Assembly (NCBI GenBank): GCA_023433305.1
Contig: JAEZCZ010000023.1
Span: 1 to 30,577 of the forward strand
Direction: 5' to 3'
Length of the DNA: 30,577 nt
Source of the DNA: Pseudomonadota bacterium
GTDB taxonomy: Bacteria > Pseudomonadota > Alphaproteobacteria > Sphingomonadales > Sphingomonadaceae
Positions 6,860-14,358 of this stretch are shown here, piece by piece. Made by a program: the position numbers and the translations under genes. Below the pieces are notes generated by a model. The model saw nothing but the letters and a program-made list of their open reading frames with translations, searched no databases and was not told the DNA's origin. How positions within the stretch are numbered: the stretch's first letter is position 1; every line of letters begins with the position of its first letter.

Positions 6860-7311
6860 ATCTTCCGTTCCAGTTCGAGGTAGTTCTGCGGAATGCGCAG
6901 CACCGCCGTCGCGTGGCGGGTCTCGCGCATGAACAGCAGCAGCGCGCTCATCAGGAGCCCGATCGCCACGATGAAGGCGCCCGCGGCGAAATGCTGCAGG
7001 TTCACCTCGGCGATCTCCTCGAGGAACAGCAAGGCCACGCAGAAGCCGATCGTCAACCCGCTCAGCACCAGCAGCAGGATCGCGTTGCCGATCATCGCGA
7101 TGCGCCGGTCGACCGTGCGGATCTCGCGCACCACCGCGTCGTGCTCTGCTCCCGAGGTCGTGGCATGAAGCGTCTGCAGTACGCGCGAACGATCGACCAC
7201 GCGGCCGAGCCGCGTCGAGAGAATGTTCATGATGTTGCCGATCGCCACCAGCACGAACACCGGCGCGAGCGCCAGCTGGATCGTCTGCGCGATCACCGCG
7301 GTGTTTCCCAT
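6856..7311 (-). CDS. DUF2721 family membrane protein
   Basis: The 151-residue protein has three hydrophobic helices (about residues 7-28, 70-93 and 104-127). The first loop carries the DUF2721 signature ILSTRLGRVVDRSRVL, followed by a basic-acidic helix and VVREIRTVDRRIAMIGNAILLLVLSGL. A short cytoplasmic tail ends NYLELERKI. The family is a widespread small inner-membrane protein of unknown function. It lies downstream of the mannose-1-phosphate guanylyltransferase gene on the same strand (29 bases between its start and that stop), so the two may share a transcript, but no functional link is evident. Confidence 0.85.
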   Translation of the reverse strand: MGNTAVIAQTIQLALAPVFVLVAIGNIMNILSTRLGRVVDRSRVLQTLHATTSGAEHDAVVREIRTVDRRIAMIGNAILLLVLSGLTIGFCVALLFLEEIAEVNLQHFAAGAFIVAIGLLMSALLLFMRETRHATAVLRIPQNYLELERKI

Positions 7312-7340
7312 TCCCGTCGCCCCCTTCGATGCCCGCCAGT

Positions 7341-8375
7341 CTACTGGTTTACCGCGCCGCTCAGCTTGCCGACCTTCTGCGCGCCGGCCATCGTGGTGAC
7401 GAGCACTTCGTCCCCATCGACCACCACGGCGATGTCTTCCAGCCCGATCACCGAGATGCGCGGCCCGTCGGTCTCGGCCAGGACGTTGCGGCAGTCGACC
7501 AGCTCGACGTTGCCGCGCGTCCGGTTGCCGTTCGTGTCGCCCGGGCGCGCGTCGCGCAGCGCATGCCAGTTGCCGATGTCGGACCAGCCCATCGCTACCG
7601 GCACGACCGCGGCCCGCGTGGTATTCTCCATCACCGCGTAGTCGACCGATTCCCCGTCGATGGAGGCGAATGCGCCCGCGTCGGGGTGGAACGAGGCGCC
7701 GTCCGCGTGCCCGCGCTCGACCGCCTGGCGCACCGCTTCGGCCATCGCCGGGCGGTGCCGCGCCAGCTCGTCGAGATAGGTCCCCGCGCGGAACACGAAG
7801 ATGCCGCCGTTCCAGCTGTAATTGCCGTCTTGCAGGAACTGCTCGGCGGTCGCGGCGTCGGGCTTCTCGACGAACCGCTCGACCTGGAAACCCGCGTCGA
7901 GGCGGGCGCCGCGGCGGATGTAGCCGTATCCGGTTTCAGGAGCCGTCGGGGTGATCCCGAACGAGACCAGCCAGTCGTCCTCCGCCAGTTTCGCGGCCGC
8001 GCAGGCCGCTTCCCGGAACGCGGCCACGTCGGCGATGTGATGGTCGCTCGGGCAGACCAGCATGACCGCCTCCGCCGGCAGACGGTGCGCCGCGAGCGCG
8101 ATCGCCGGCGCGGTGTTCTTCGCCACCGGCTCGACGATGATCTCGGTGCCGGCAAAGTGCGCCGCCTGCGCCTCGACGTGCGTGCGATGCCCCGCGCCCG
8201 TCACCACGATCGGTCGCGCGAACCGCCCCGCATCGGCGCAGCGGCCGAGCGTCGCCTCGAACAAGGTGCGTTCCTCGACCAGCGGCAGAAAGGGTTTCGG
8301 CGCCTGCTTGCGGCTGCGGGGCCAGAGCCGCGTGCCGCTGCCGCCGCACAGCACGACGGGATGGATCATCGACAT
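7341..8375 (-). CDS. manC: Mannose-1-phosphate guanylyltransferase
   Basis: The enzyme makes GDP-mannose from GTP and mannose 1-phosphate for polysaccharide or glycan synthesis. Residues 8-28 contain the nucleotidyltransferase signature (LCGGSGTRLWP then a Lys-Pro-F segment, QAPKPFLPL). Further motifs are PVAKNTAPAIALAA, CPSDHHIAD (metal-binding Asp), ETGYGYIRRG, FVEKPD, YSWNGGIFVF and MGWSDIGNWHAL. At 344 residues it contains only the guanylyltransferase part with its short beta-helix tail and lacks the C-terminal phosphomannose isomerase domain of AlgA-type bifunctional enzymes, so an isomerase must be elsewhere. ATG codons at 8375 and 8369 are both possible. It follows tonB by 65 bases on the same strand. 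Confidence 0.92.
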   Translation of the reverse strand: MSMIHPVVLCGGSGTRLWPRSRKQAPKPFLPLVEERTLFEATLGRCADAGRFARPIVVTGAGHRTHVEAQAAHFAGTEIIVEPVAKNTAPAIALAAHRLPAEAVMLVCPSDHHIADVAAFREAACAAAKLAEDDWLVSFGITPTAPETGYGYIRRGARLDAGFQVERFVEKPDAATAEQFLQDGNYSWNGGIFVFRAGTYLDELARHRPAMAEAVRQAVERGHADGASFHPDAGAFASIDGESVDYAVMENTTRAAVVPVAMGWSDIGNWHALRDARPGDTNGNRTRGNVELVDCRNVLAETDGPRISVIGLEDIAVVVDGDEVLVTTMAGAQKVGKLSGAVNQ

Positions 8376-8440
8376 AACGAAAGACTACCTGCTGATCGGA
8401 CTAAGCCAACGCAGTTTAGGGCGGCCGCGTTCCGAAGTCA

Positions 8441-9187
8441 TCAGAACCACCGCTGACGCCAGCGATAGATGCCCACGACCGGTTCGCCCCGGGCGTTCAG
8501 CCGCGGCCTGAACACGAAGCGCTCGGTCGCGAGGCGGCAGGTGATCGCGTCCGCCTCAGGATCCGGGCTCGGGTCGGTCACCCGGCAAGCGGTGACGCGG
8601 CCGTCGGTGCCCACGGTCAGCTCGATCACCACGTCCTGGCCGCGGCGGATCTGCCGTCCGCCGGCCGGAGTCGGATAGTCGCGCGCGTTGTCGATCCGGC
8701 CCGAGATGAGCTCGAGCGGCCGCGCTCCGCTGCCCTGGCCGCTGCCCTCGCCGCCGGCGCCGGTTCCTTCGCCTTCACCGCCCGCCCCCGTGCCGGTTCC
8801 TTCCTCGCGAGCCCCCGAACTGTTCTCGGTGCCGGTCGAGGACGCGCGCGGTGCCGGTTGCGGGCGCGGCAGCGGCGCTTCGGGCGCGGTGACTTCGCGC
8901 GGCGTCGCCTGGCGCCCTTCCTCCCCGGCGGCGCCCGCGTCGGGCTCGGGATCCGGCGGAGGGGTCGGTTCGGGGTCGGGCGGCGCGGTGATGGTCACGC
9001 TCACCAGCGAGGTCGCCTCCTCGATCACCTCGGCCGTGAAGTTGGGGGCAAACACCCGCACCAGCCCGGCGAGCGCCAGCACGTGCAGCCCGACCACGAG
9101 CACCAGCGTCCCCCAACGCGGCCGCCGCCGAGGCGCATAGCCCGGGCCGGGCGGGGCGCGATCGGACCGGGGGCGGGTCGGGATCAT
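8441..9187 (-). CDS. tonB: TonB family energy-transducer protein
   Basis: The 248-residue protein has the TonB layout: a basic N-terminus (RAPPGPGYAPRRRPRW), one transmembrane helix (about residues 26-45), a long periplasmic Pro/Glu linker (PDPEPTPPPDPEPD) that passes into a Gly/Glu/Thr-rich low-complexity stretch (about 125-155), and a C-terminal TonB domain (RIDNARDYPTPAGGR, VVIELTVGTDGRVTACRVTDPSPDPEAD, then a final strand with FRPRLNARGEPV). It would couple the ExbBD proton motor to outer-membrane receptors. No exbB/exbD or receptor gene adjoins it; sphingomonads have many tonB copies. The Tyr-Pro of the usual Y-P pair is present (DYPTPA). The gene starts 27 bases downstream of the Crp/Fnr-type regulator stop, on the same strand. 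Confidence 0.88.
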   Translation of the reverse strand: MIPTRPRSDRAPPGPGYAPRRRPRWGTLVLVVGLHVLALAGLVRVFAPNFTAEVIEEATSLVSVTITAPPDPEPTPPPDPEPDAGAAGEEGRQATPREVTAPEAPLPRPQPAPRASSTGTENSSGAREEGTGTGAGGEGEGTGAGGEGSGQGSGARPLELISGRIDNARDYPTPAGGRQIRRGQDVVIELTVGTDGRVTACRVTDPSPDPEADAITCRLATERFVFRPRLNARGEPVVGIYRWRQRWF

Positions 9188-9214
9188 GGGCAGTCGGAGC
9201 GCCGAGGCGGCCGC

Positions 9215-9994
9215 CTATCGCGCCCCTGCCGGGACCGAAAGCTCGACCCCCACGCGCAGGCTGCCCTGGCCGTAGAGGTAATCGGGATCGAAGCCCGCGA
9301 ACTCTTCGAGCTTGGCGCGATCCTTCACGTAGAGCGCGCCGCGGCGGAACTCGGCAAAGCCCTGCTTGCGCATCATCCCGAGCGCGCGGTTCATATGGAT
9401 CGCGGTCGTGCCGCACATGTCGGCCAGGTCGGCCTGGGTCAGTGGCGTGCGCAGGCCGTCGCGCCTGCCCAGCCCGACCATGTCGAGCCGGTGCCACAGC
9501 TCGGCGAAGACATGCGCCGCCCGGCGCGGCGCCGGCAGCTCTTCCATCTTCAGGATCCACTGGCGATGGATCGCCGCATCGAGCACGGTCGAGAACCACA
9601 GCAGCCGGGTGAGATGCGGGTAGTTGACCGTCACCTCCTCGATCCGCTTGTGGCTCACGTAGCCGACCCGCGTCTCCCCGAGCGTGACGATGTCATGGTC
9701 GAGCCGCTTCAACGCGAACGCGTGCAGATCGGCGAAGTCGCCCGGAACGTGGATGCCCACGACGAACCGCCGGCCCTCATGGGCGATCGTGCGCAGGATG
9801 AAACCGTCGATCAGCAGGGTCGAGCGCTCGGCGAGTTGCCCTCGCTCGAGCAGGGTCACGTTGCCCGGGACCCGCTCGGTCTCTCCGATCAGCGACTCGA
9901 TGATATCCTTCTCATGCGCCGACATCGCATGACGCAACCGGCCCATGAGAAAGCGCCCGGTGAGAGGGTGTGCCTCGATATCTGCGATCCCCAT
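9215..9994 (-). CDS. Crp/Fnr-family transcriptional regulator
   Basis: The 259-residue protein has an N-terminal cyclic-nucleotide-binding-type beta roll (about residues 40-125: LLERGQLAERSTLLIDGFILR, GRRFVVGIHVPGDFADLHAF) and a C-terminal winged helix-turn-helix (about 180-225: TPLTQADLADMCGTTAIHMNRALGMMRKQGF). It contains a single cysteine, in the helix-turn-helix, so it lacks the N-terminal cysteine set of oxygen-sensing FNR. The recognition helix (TTAIHMNRAL) also lacks the E-x-x-SR of FNR/Crp. Sphingomonads carry many such orphan regulators; ligand and targets are unknown. It sits upstream of tonB on the same strand. The start at 9994 has no clear ribosome site, and an internal ATG at residue 17 is an alternative. 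Confidence 0.85.
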   Translation of the reverse strand: MGIADIEAHPLTGRFLMGRLRHAMSAHEKDIIESLIGETERVPGNVTLLERGQLAERSTLLIDGFILRTIAHEGRRFVVGIHVPGDFADLHAFALKRLDHDIVTLGETRVGYVSHKRIEEVTVNYPHLTRLLWFSTVLDAAIHRQWILKMEELPAPRRAAHVFAELWHRLDMVGLGRRDGLRTPLTQADLADMCGTTAIHMNRALGMMRKQGFAEFRRGALYVKDRAKLEEFAGFDPDYLYGQGSLRVGVELSVPAGAR

Positions 9995-10151
9995 GTGATG
10001 AGAATTGCCCGGACCGCCGCTTGTTCCGCCCGCGGTTAACCTTTGCCGGTGGCCGGCCGACGCCGGGTCGGAGAGAAAACCATTTTCCTATTTGCGGTTT
10101 CGTGTCTACTGGCGCTGATTCGCTTTTTGTTCTCACAAGGAGAAGCGGATC

Positions 10152-10511
10152 ATGCCTTGCCACATCGACACGCCCGTCCGCCCCGTTCGCGCGCCCCGGC
10201 ACGACGGCTGGACGCCCGAGCGCGCGCGGTTGTTCTTCGAAACGCTTGCCGCCGGTCATTCGGTCGTCCGGGCTTGCGCCCGCGCAGGCCTGTCACGCCG
10301 TTCCGCGTACAAGGCTCGGCGTCGCGATCCGGGTTTTGCACACCAGTGGCAGGCGGCGCAGCAGAGCGCTCGCCGCGCGGCGACCGCGGCCTTCCTCGCA
10401 AGCCTGCCCGAGAACCTGCGTCGGGCCGTGCTGGAAGCGTCAACGGAGTGTGACCTTGAGGGGGCGGAATTTTTTCCCTTGGACTGTGTAACACCCGTCA
10501 ACCGGATGTGA
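10152..10511 (+). CDS. Small helix-turn-helix protein
   Basis: The 119-residue protein has HDGWTPERARLFFETLAAGHSV then VRACARAGLSRRSAYKARRRDPGFAHQW (residues about 18-65). This is a helix-turn-helix of the kind seen in phage-terminase-small-subunit-like and sphingomonad regulatory proteins: helix, A-C-x-x-A-G-[LM]-S turn, then a basic recognition helix. The remainder is helical and ends in an acidic tail. A strong ribosome site, AAGGAGA at 10138-10144, sits seven bases before the ATG. It is divergent from the Crp/Fnr-type gene (157-base gap) and its 3' end converges on the aldehyde dehydrogenase. No phage genes surround it, so a chromosomal DNA-binding role is more likely; no target is known. 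Confidence 0.7.
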   Translation: MPCHIDTPVRPVRAPRHDGWTPERARLFFETLAAGHSVVRACARAGLSRRSAYKARRRDPGFAHQWQAAQQSARRAATAAFLASLPENLRRAVLEASTECDLEGAEFFPLDCVTPVNRM

Positions 10512-10549
10512 ACTTCATCGGCCCGCCCGGGCAGTCAGAATCCACCGCC

Positions 10550-11977
10550 TCAGTATCCGAGGATCGCCTTCACCTCGAGGTATTCCTCGAGCGCGAAGCG
10601 GCCGTATTCGCGGCCGTTGCCCGACTGGCGATAGCCGCCGAACGGGGCGTAGCCCGACCAGGCCGGATAGTTGATATGGACCTGGCCGGCGCGGATGCGG
10701 CGGGCGACCCTGCGGGCCGCTTCCTGGTCCGCCGATTGCACGTGGCTGGAGAGGCCATAGCGCGTCGCGTTGGCGATGCGGATCGCATCCTCCTCGTCGT
10801 CGTAGGGCTGGATGACCAGGACCGGCCCGAAAATTTCCTCCTGCGCGATGCGCATCTCGGTGGTGACGTCGGAGAACACCGTCGGCCGGGCGAAGAAGCC
10901 GCGATTGAGGCCGTTCGGCCGGCCGGTGCCGCCGCACAGCAGCTTGGCCCCCTCGTCGATGCCGGCCTGGATCAGGTCCTGCACTTTGGCGAACTGGGGC
11001 GCGTTGGCGAGCGGGCCGAGCACGGAGCTCTCGTCGAGCGGGTCGCCGACCACGATCGCCTCCGCCGCCTCGCGGGCCAGGTCCTCGACTTCGGCCAGGC
11101 GTGCGCGCGGCACGACCATGCGGGTCGGCGAGGCGCAGGATTGCCCGACGTTGCGCATCATGCCGAGCACGCCCTTGGGGACCGCGCCCGCGAAATCCGC
11201 ATCGGGCAGGAATACGTTGGGCGACTTGCCGCCCAGCTCCTGCACCACGCGCTTGACCGTCGGCGCGGCCGCCTCGGCTACGAGCACCCCCGCGCGGGTC
11301 GAGCCGGTGAAAGAGACCATGTCGACGTCGGGATGGCCGGACATCGCCGCGCCCACCGTTTCCCCGGTGCCGTTGACCAGGTTGAAGACCCCAGCCGGCG
11401 TTCCGGCATCGTGCATGACTTGCGCGAACAGCAACGCGGTGAACGGCGACAGCTCGCTCGGCTTGAGCACCACGGTGCATCCCGTTGCGATCGCCGGCGC
11501 GACCTTGGCGGTGATCTGGTAGAGCGGCCAGTTCCACGGCGTGATCGCCGCGACAACGCCGATCGGCTCGCGGCGGACATGGATTCCGTCGACCACCTTC
11601 TCGAAGTCGAACTCGCGCAGCACCTCGATCGCCACGCGCACGTGCTCGATGCCGAAATGGCACTGCCCCGCGCGGGAGAAGGTGATCGCCGCGCCCATCT
11701 CGGCGGTGATGGCCTGGGCGAACGCCTCGGCCCGCTCTTCGAGCAGGTCGCGAATCCGCTCGAGCAGCGCGCGCCGCTCCGCCGCCGCAGTCTGCGAGAA
11801 CGTATCGAACGCCCGCCGCGCGGCCGCCACTGCCAGGTCCACGTCCGCGGCCGAGACCGCCGCTATGTGCCCGATCGCTTCTTCGGTCGCGGGATTGATC
11901 ACCGCGATTCGCGGCGCCTCCCTGCGCTCCACCCAGGCCCCGTCGATGTAGAACCGGGTGTCGTCATTGGACGGCAT
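10550..11977 (-). CDS. Aldehyde dehydrogenase, probable 4-hydroxymuconic semialdehyde dehydrogenase
   Basis: The 475-residue enzyme has all NAD(P)-aldehyde dehydrogenase motifs: AAITPWNWP with Asn149, VLKPSELSP, FTGSTRAG (Rossmann Gly motif), VQELGGKSPNVF with general base Glu247, RNVGQSCASPTR with catalytic nucleophile Cys281, QEEIFGPVL and a C-terminal PFGGYRQSGNGREYG. The family alone does not give the substrate. Context does: the two genes upstream encode the subunits of a hydroquinone 1,2-dioxygenase, whose product 4-hydroxymuconic semialdehyde is oxidised to maleylacetate by a dehydrogenase of this family (HapE/PnpE). AAAGGA before the ATG is a good ribosome site. A 159-base gap with a dispersed-repeat-like hairpin separates it from the dioxygenase genes. 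The specific substrate is an inference. Confidence 0.75.
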   Translation of the reverse strand: MPSNDDTRFYIDGAWVERREAPRIAVINPATEEAIGHIAAVSAADVDLAVAAARRAFDTFSQTAAAERRALLERIRDLLEERAEAFAQAITAEMGAAITFSRAGQCHFGIEHVRVAIEVLREFDFEKVVDGIHVRREPIGVVAAITPWNWPLYQITAKVAPAIATGCTVVLKPSELSPFTALLFAQVMHDAGTPAGVFNLVNGTGETVGAAMSGHPDVDMVSFTGSTRAGVLVAEAAAPTVKRVVQELGGKSPNVFLPDADFAGAVPKGVLGMMRNVGQSCASPTRMVVPRARLAEVEDLAREAAEAIVVGDPLDESSVLGPLANAPQFAKVQDLIQAGIDEGAKLLCGGTGRPNGLNRGFFARPTVFSDVTTEMRIAQEEIFGPVLVIQPYDDEEDAIRIANATRYGLSSHVQSADQEAARRVARRIRAGQVHINYPAWSGYAPFGGYRQSGNGREYGRFALEEYLEVKAILGY

Positions 11978-12036
11978 AAGAGTTCCTTTGGAATTTTCGA
12001 TGGTGCCCGCCAGGCTCTCTCATCATCGACCTTGTT

Positions 12037-12067
12037 CGTCATCCTGAACTTGCTTCAGGGTCCATTT
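12037..12067. repeat. REP-like dispersed repeat (CCTGAA-N5-TTCAGG stem)
   Basis: CCTGAA (12043-12048) and TTCAGG (12054-12059) form a perfect six-base stem within CGTCATCCTGAACTTGCTTC followed by AGGGTCCA. I associate close variants of this sequence with numerous intergenic copies in sphingomonad genomes. Only one copy is in the window, so the repeat status rests on recollection. It lies inside the probable hydroquinone operon, between the large-subunit and dehydrogenase genes. Confidence 0.55.
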
Positions 12068-12136
12068 CGCCTCCGGCGCAGGTGGCGGGAGGACGCACTT
12101 GGCAACCGATGTGATCTCGGCCGTGCCGTGATTCGA

Positions 12137-13126
12137 TCACCCGAAGTCCACCGGATAAGGCTTCAGCTCGCCCGAGGCGTAGCGCGCCTCCAGCCCCGGG
12201 GTGCCGTTTTCCATCACCATCAGCATCGAACGCTTGGGCGAAAAGCCCTGGTGGCGGATGTCGGCGGGCATCGCGCAGACGTCGCCGGCCTTCATCACGA
12301 TGCGGCCGCGCGGGGCACCGGAATTCTTGTCGGCGATCTGCCAGTGGATCTCGTCGGTGAGCTGGATGAACCACTCGTTGCGGTCGTTGCCGTGGATCAC
12401 CGGCAACATGTGCTCCTCGCTGGTGACGCAGCAGATGCTCGCGCCGGTGATCGCGGTGAAGCTGGGATTCCAGGTCACGTCGGCCCTCGCGATGTGATCG
12501 AACAGGTTGATCGCGTGGAGCTGGCCCTCGAAGCCGGGTTCGCATTCGATCTCGGGGGTGTCGAACGCCATGTCGGCAAAGGCGCGGTTGATCGGATGGC
12601 CGGTCGCATCCGAGCGAACCGGCGCGTCGCCATCGAGGCCGAGCATGCGCGTCGCAGGCCGGAAGCCGCGCACCAGCTCGTCGGTGCGCTCTTTCGTCTT
12701 CGGGCCGAGGGGAGAGCCGGTTTCGAGCGGGGCGCTCAGCGGGTCGTAGCCCTCGTTGATCCAGTTGCGGCTGATCGTCTCGAACGCCTCCTTCACCACG
12801 TCCGCCGGGAACGTTTCGAGGTAGTCGACCCCCTGGTCCTTGTAGGCCTGGTCATAGGCCCCGGCGAACAGGTCGACCGTGCCGTAGTGGTTGGTGGTCC
12901 CGAAGATGTCGTCGAAGAAGATCCACCCGTAAAAGAAGCCCCAGCCGATGTCGCGCACCATGGCGCGCAGGAACCGGTCGATTTCGATGATGTGGCTTCC
13001 TTTCGGCCATCCCACATGCGCGAAATACTCATCGCGCCGGAACGTGAACCCGCCGAGGCGGAAGCTGTCATAGCCGGTATCGGGATCCGTGCCCGTCGCG
13101 GCGATCCGGCTTTGTTGGATGTCCAT
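12137..13126 (-). CDS. Hydroquinone 1,2-dioxygenase, large (catalytic) subunit
   Basis: The 329-residue protein resembles the iron-bearing subunit of two-component hydroquinone dioxygenases (HapD, PnpD, HqdB; usual size about 38 kDa). They ring-cleave hydroquinone to 4-hydroxymuconic semialdehyde with Fe(II) and O2. The cupin-like C-terminal half holds VIHGNDRNEWF, giving His245, Asn247 and Glu251, and then His292 in ADIRHQGFSP. As I recall, the iron in the PnpCD structure is bound by His, Asn, Glu and His with spacings of 2, 4 and 41 residues, which is exactly the spacing here. The small subunit gene ends twelve bases upstream and GGGGAGGAAACG precedes this ATG. The N-terminal half (WPKGSHIIEIDRFLRAMVRDIGWGFFYGWIF) would form the subunit interface or cap. 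Substrate range could include substituted hydroquinones. Confidence 0.8.
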   Translation of the reverse strand: MDIQQSRIAATGTDPDTGYDSFRLGGFTFRRDEYFAHVGWPKGSHIIEIDRFLRAMVRDIGWGFFYGWIFFDDIFGTTNHYGTVDLFAGAYDQAYKDQGVDYLETFPADVVKEAFETISRNWINEGYDPLSAPLETGSPLGPKTKERTDELVRGFRPATRMLGLDGDAPVRSDATGHPINRAFADMAFDTPEIECEPGFEGQLHAINLFDHIARADVTWNPSFTAITGASICCVTSEEHMLPVIHGNDRNEWFIQLTDEIHWQIADKNSGAPRGRIVMKAGDVCAMPADIRHQGFSPKRSMLMVMENGTPGLEARYASGELKPYPVDFG

Positions 13127-13138
13127 CGTTTCCTCCCC

Positions 13139-13630
13139 TCACGCGATCGTGCAGATCTGCGACCAGCGCTTGACCGTTTCCGGCCCGTCCATGGTCTGCA
13201 CGATCGCCACGGCCGGGCGCTGCGAGACCATCTGGTAGGCCGCGCCCTTGGGCAGCAGAACCTGGTGCCCGCGCCGCGCGGTGACCCGGCCCATGCGCGG
13301 ACCGTTGGGCTCCGCGCCGAGACGCGCCGCGCCGCCCGCGTGGCCCGGCACCTGATCGTCGGCGAGCTTGACGAAATGAAAGGTCACCTCGCCGTCCATG
13401 ACGATCGCGAACTCGTCATGCGGCGCGGCGTACCAGGGCGAATCGCCTTCGATGCGCACCGCTTCGGCGACATACTCGAGGTTCTGCGCCACCGCGATCC
13501 GCTCGAACGGCGCGGCCGAGCCGGCAACCTCGAATACGTTGGAAAAGGCGTATTTCCTGAGGTCGTCCCTCAGCTCGATCGTGCCCTTCTCATACCTATC
13601 GAGCGAGCCGATGTGCGTGTTGTATGCCAC
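13139..13630 (-). CDS. Hydroquinone 1,2-dioxygenase, small subunit
   Basis: The product (about 163 residues, 18 kDa) has the size of HapC/PnpC/HqdA, the non-catalytic partner of the two-subunit hydroquinone dioxygenase. A single cupin-type beta barrel is visible: APHDEFAIVMDGEVTFHFVKL in the middle and GHQVLLPKGAAYQMV later. AAGGGAGG ends directly against an ATG at 13636, too close to serve it, while a GTG at 13630 (third codon of that frame) has ideal six-base spacing, so translation more likely begins there. Twelve bases separate it from the large subunit. It is the first gene of the module; an FKBP isomerase gene ends 81 bases upstream on the same strand. No dedicated regulator adjoins it. 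Confidence 0.75.
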   Translation of the reverse strand: MAYNTHIGSLDRYEKGTIELRDDLRKYAFSNVFEVAGSAAPFERIAVAQNLEYVAEAVRIEGDSPWYAAPHDEFAIVMDGEVTFHFVKLADDQVPGHAGGAARLGAEPNGPRMGRVTARRGHQVLLPKGAAYQMVSQRPAVAIVQTMDGPETVKRWSQICTIA

Positions 13631-13717
13631 GGCCATCCTCCCTTGCCGCCGCCTTGCCGGCGGTCGGTGGGACGGATGGTATCACTCCGCGCCGCGAGGG
13701 CAACGGAAGAGAGGGCC

Positions 13718-14209
13718 TTACCGGCTGGGTATGCCGAGCAGCTCGATCTTGAACAGCAGCGTCGCCCCGCCGGGGATCGGTCCGCGGCCGATCGGGCCAT
13801 AGGCGAGCGTCGCCGGCGCCGCGATCTCGATCGTGTCGCCGACTCCCATCTGCGGCACGGCCATCTGCCAGGCGCGGATCAGAGCCCGCAGCGGGAAGGT
13901 CGCCGGCTCGTTGCGCGCGTAAGAGCTGTCGAACTCGGTCCCGTCGACGAGCGTCCCGGCATAGTGCAGCGTGACCGTGTCGTTGATCGTCGGCCGCTCG
14001 CCCGAGCCGTCACCGGCGACGCGGCGCCACAGCAAACCGCCCTCCATCCAGCTCCAGCCATCGCTCGCCTGCCGGCTGGCGAGTGCGATCTGCTGGGCAT
14101 TGTGCCAGGCAGCGTCCTGCGAAGGACCCGCCGCCTCGTCCTGAGCGGCGGCGCCGATCGGCAGGAGGCTCAGAGACGCGGCCGAGGCCGCCAGCAGCGC
14201 ACGCTTCAC
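13718..14209 (-). CDS. Secreted FKBP-type peptidyl-prolyl isomerase
   Basis: From a GTG at 14209 (AAAGG eight bases upstream) the product has 163 residues. It begins with a Sec signal (MKRALLAASAASLSLLPIGAAAQ, written here in two parts: MKRALLAASAASL then SLLPIGAAAQ) with cleavage likely after AAA. The mature part holds an FKBP domain: INDTVTLHYAGTLVDGTEFDSSY, PLRALIRAWQMAVPQMGVGDTIEIAAPATLAYG and IPGGATLLFKIELLGI, all standard blocks (V-x-V-x-Y-x-G-x-L-x-D-G-x-x-F-D-S-S and P-x-x-x-L-x-F-x-V-x-L). It should speed proline isomerisation in periplasmic proteins. The Ala replacing the more common Pro/Ser after the catalytic strand is unremarkable. It sits upstream of the hydroquinone genes but has no evident role there. 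Confidence 0.9.
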   Translation of the reverse strand: MKRALLAASAASLSLLPIGAAAQDEAAGPSQDAAWHNAQQIALASRQASDGWSWMEGGLLWRRVAGDGSGERPTINDTVTLHYAGTLVDGTEFDSSYARNEPATFPLRALIRAWQMAVPQMGVGDTIEIAAPATLAYGPIGRGPIPGGATLLFKIELLGIPSR

Positions 14210-14330
14210 TCGTCGACCTTTCGTAACCTGCGGGGTGGGGCCGCGCAGTCCGGCGCCGGGTATCGCCACGCGCCCCGATTGTCGAGGGGCCGATCGCGCA
14301 CCGCGGATGGTCACGTCGGCGACACACCGG

Positions 14331-14344
14331 CAGCAAGTTTGCTG
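14331..14344. promoter_or_regulatory. Palindrome CAGCAA-GT-TTGCTG upstream of nirK
   Basis: Perfect six-base arms around a two-base centre lie fifteen bases upstream of the FNR-type box of nirK and about 90 bases before its ATG. The position fits a second regulatory input to nirK or to the divergent FKBP gene. It does not match a regulator motif that I can name. Confidence 0.35.
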
Positions 14345-14358
14345 GCACGGCCATCCGA

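Noticed and set aside
8770..8830. Gly/Glu/Thr-rich repeat in tonB as a tandem repeat element
   Set aside because: It is a low-complexity periplasmic linker within a normal TonB frame, and the units are too irregular to call a repeat array.
8441..9187. TonB as part of a siderophore or receptor locus
   Set aside because: No TonB-dependent receptor, exbB/exbD or siderophore gene is within the window.
9215..9994. The local Crp/Fnr-family protein as the regulator of nirK and pseudoazurin
   Set aside because: It lacks the N-terminal cysteines of FNR and the recognition-helix residues that read TTGAT half-sites, and it is 4-6 kb away. Regulation through it remains possible but is not supported.
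10152..10511. Phage terminase small subunit
   Set aside because: Only the helix-turn-helix resembles one. No portal, large subunit, integrase or attachment site is near.
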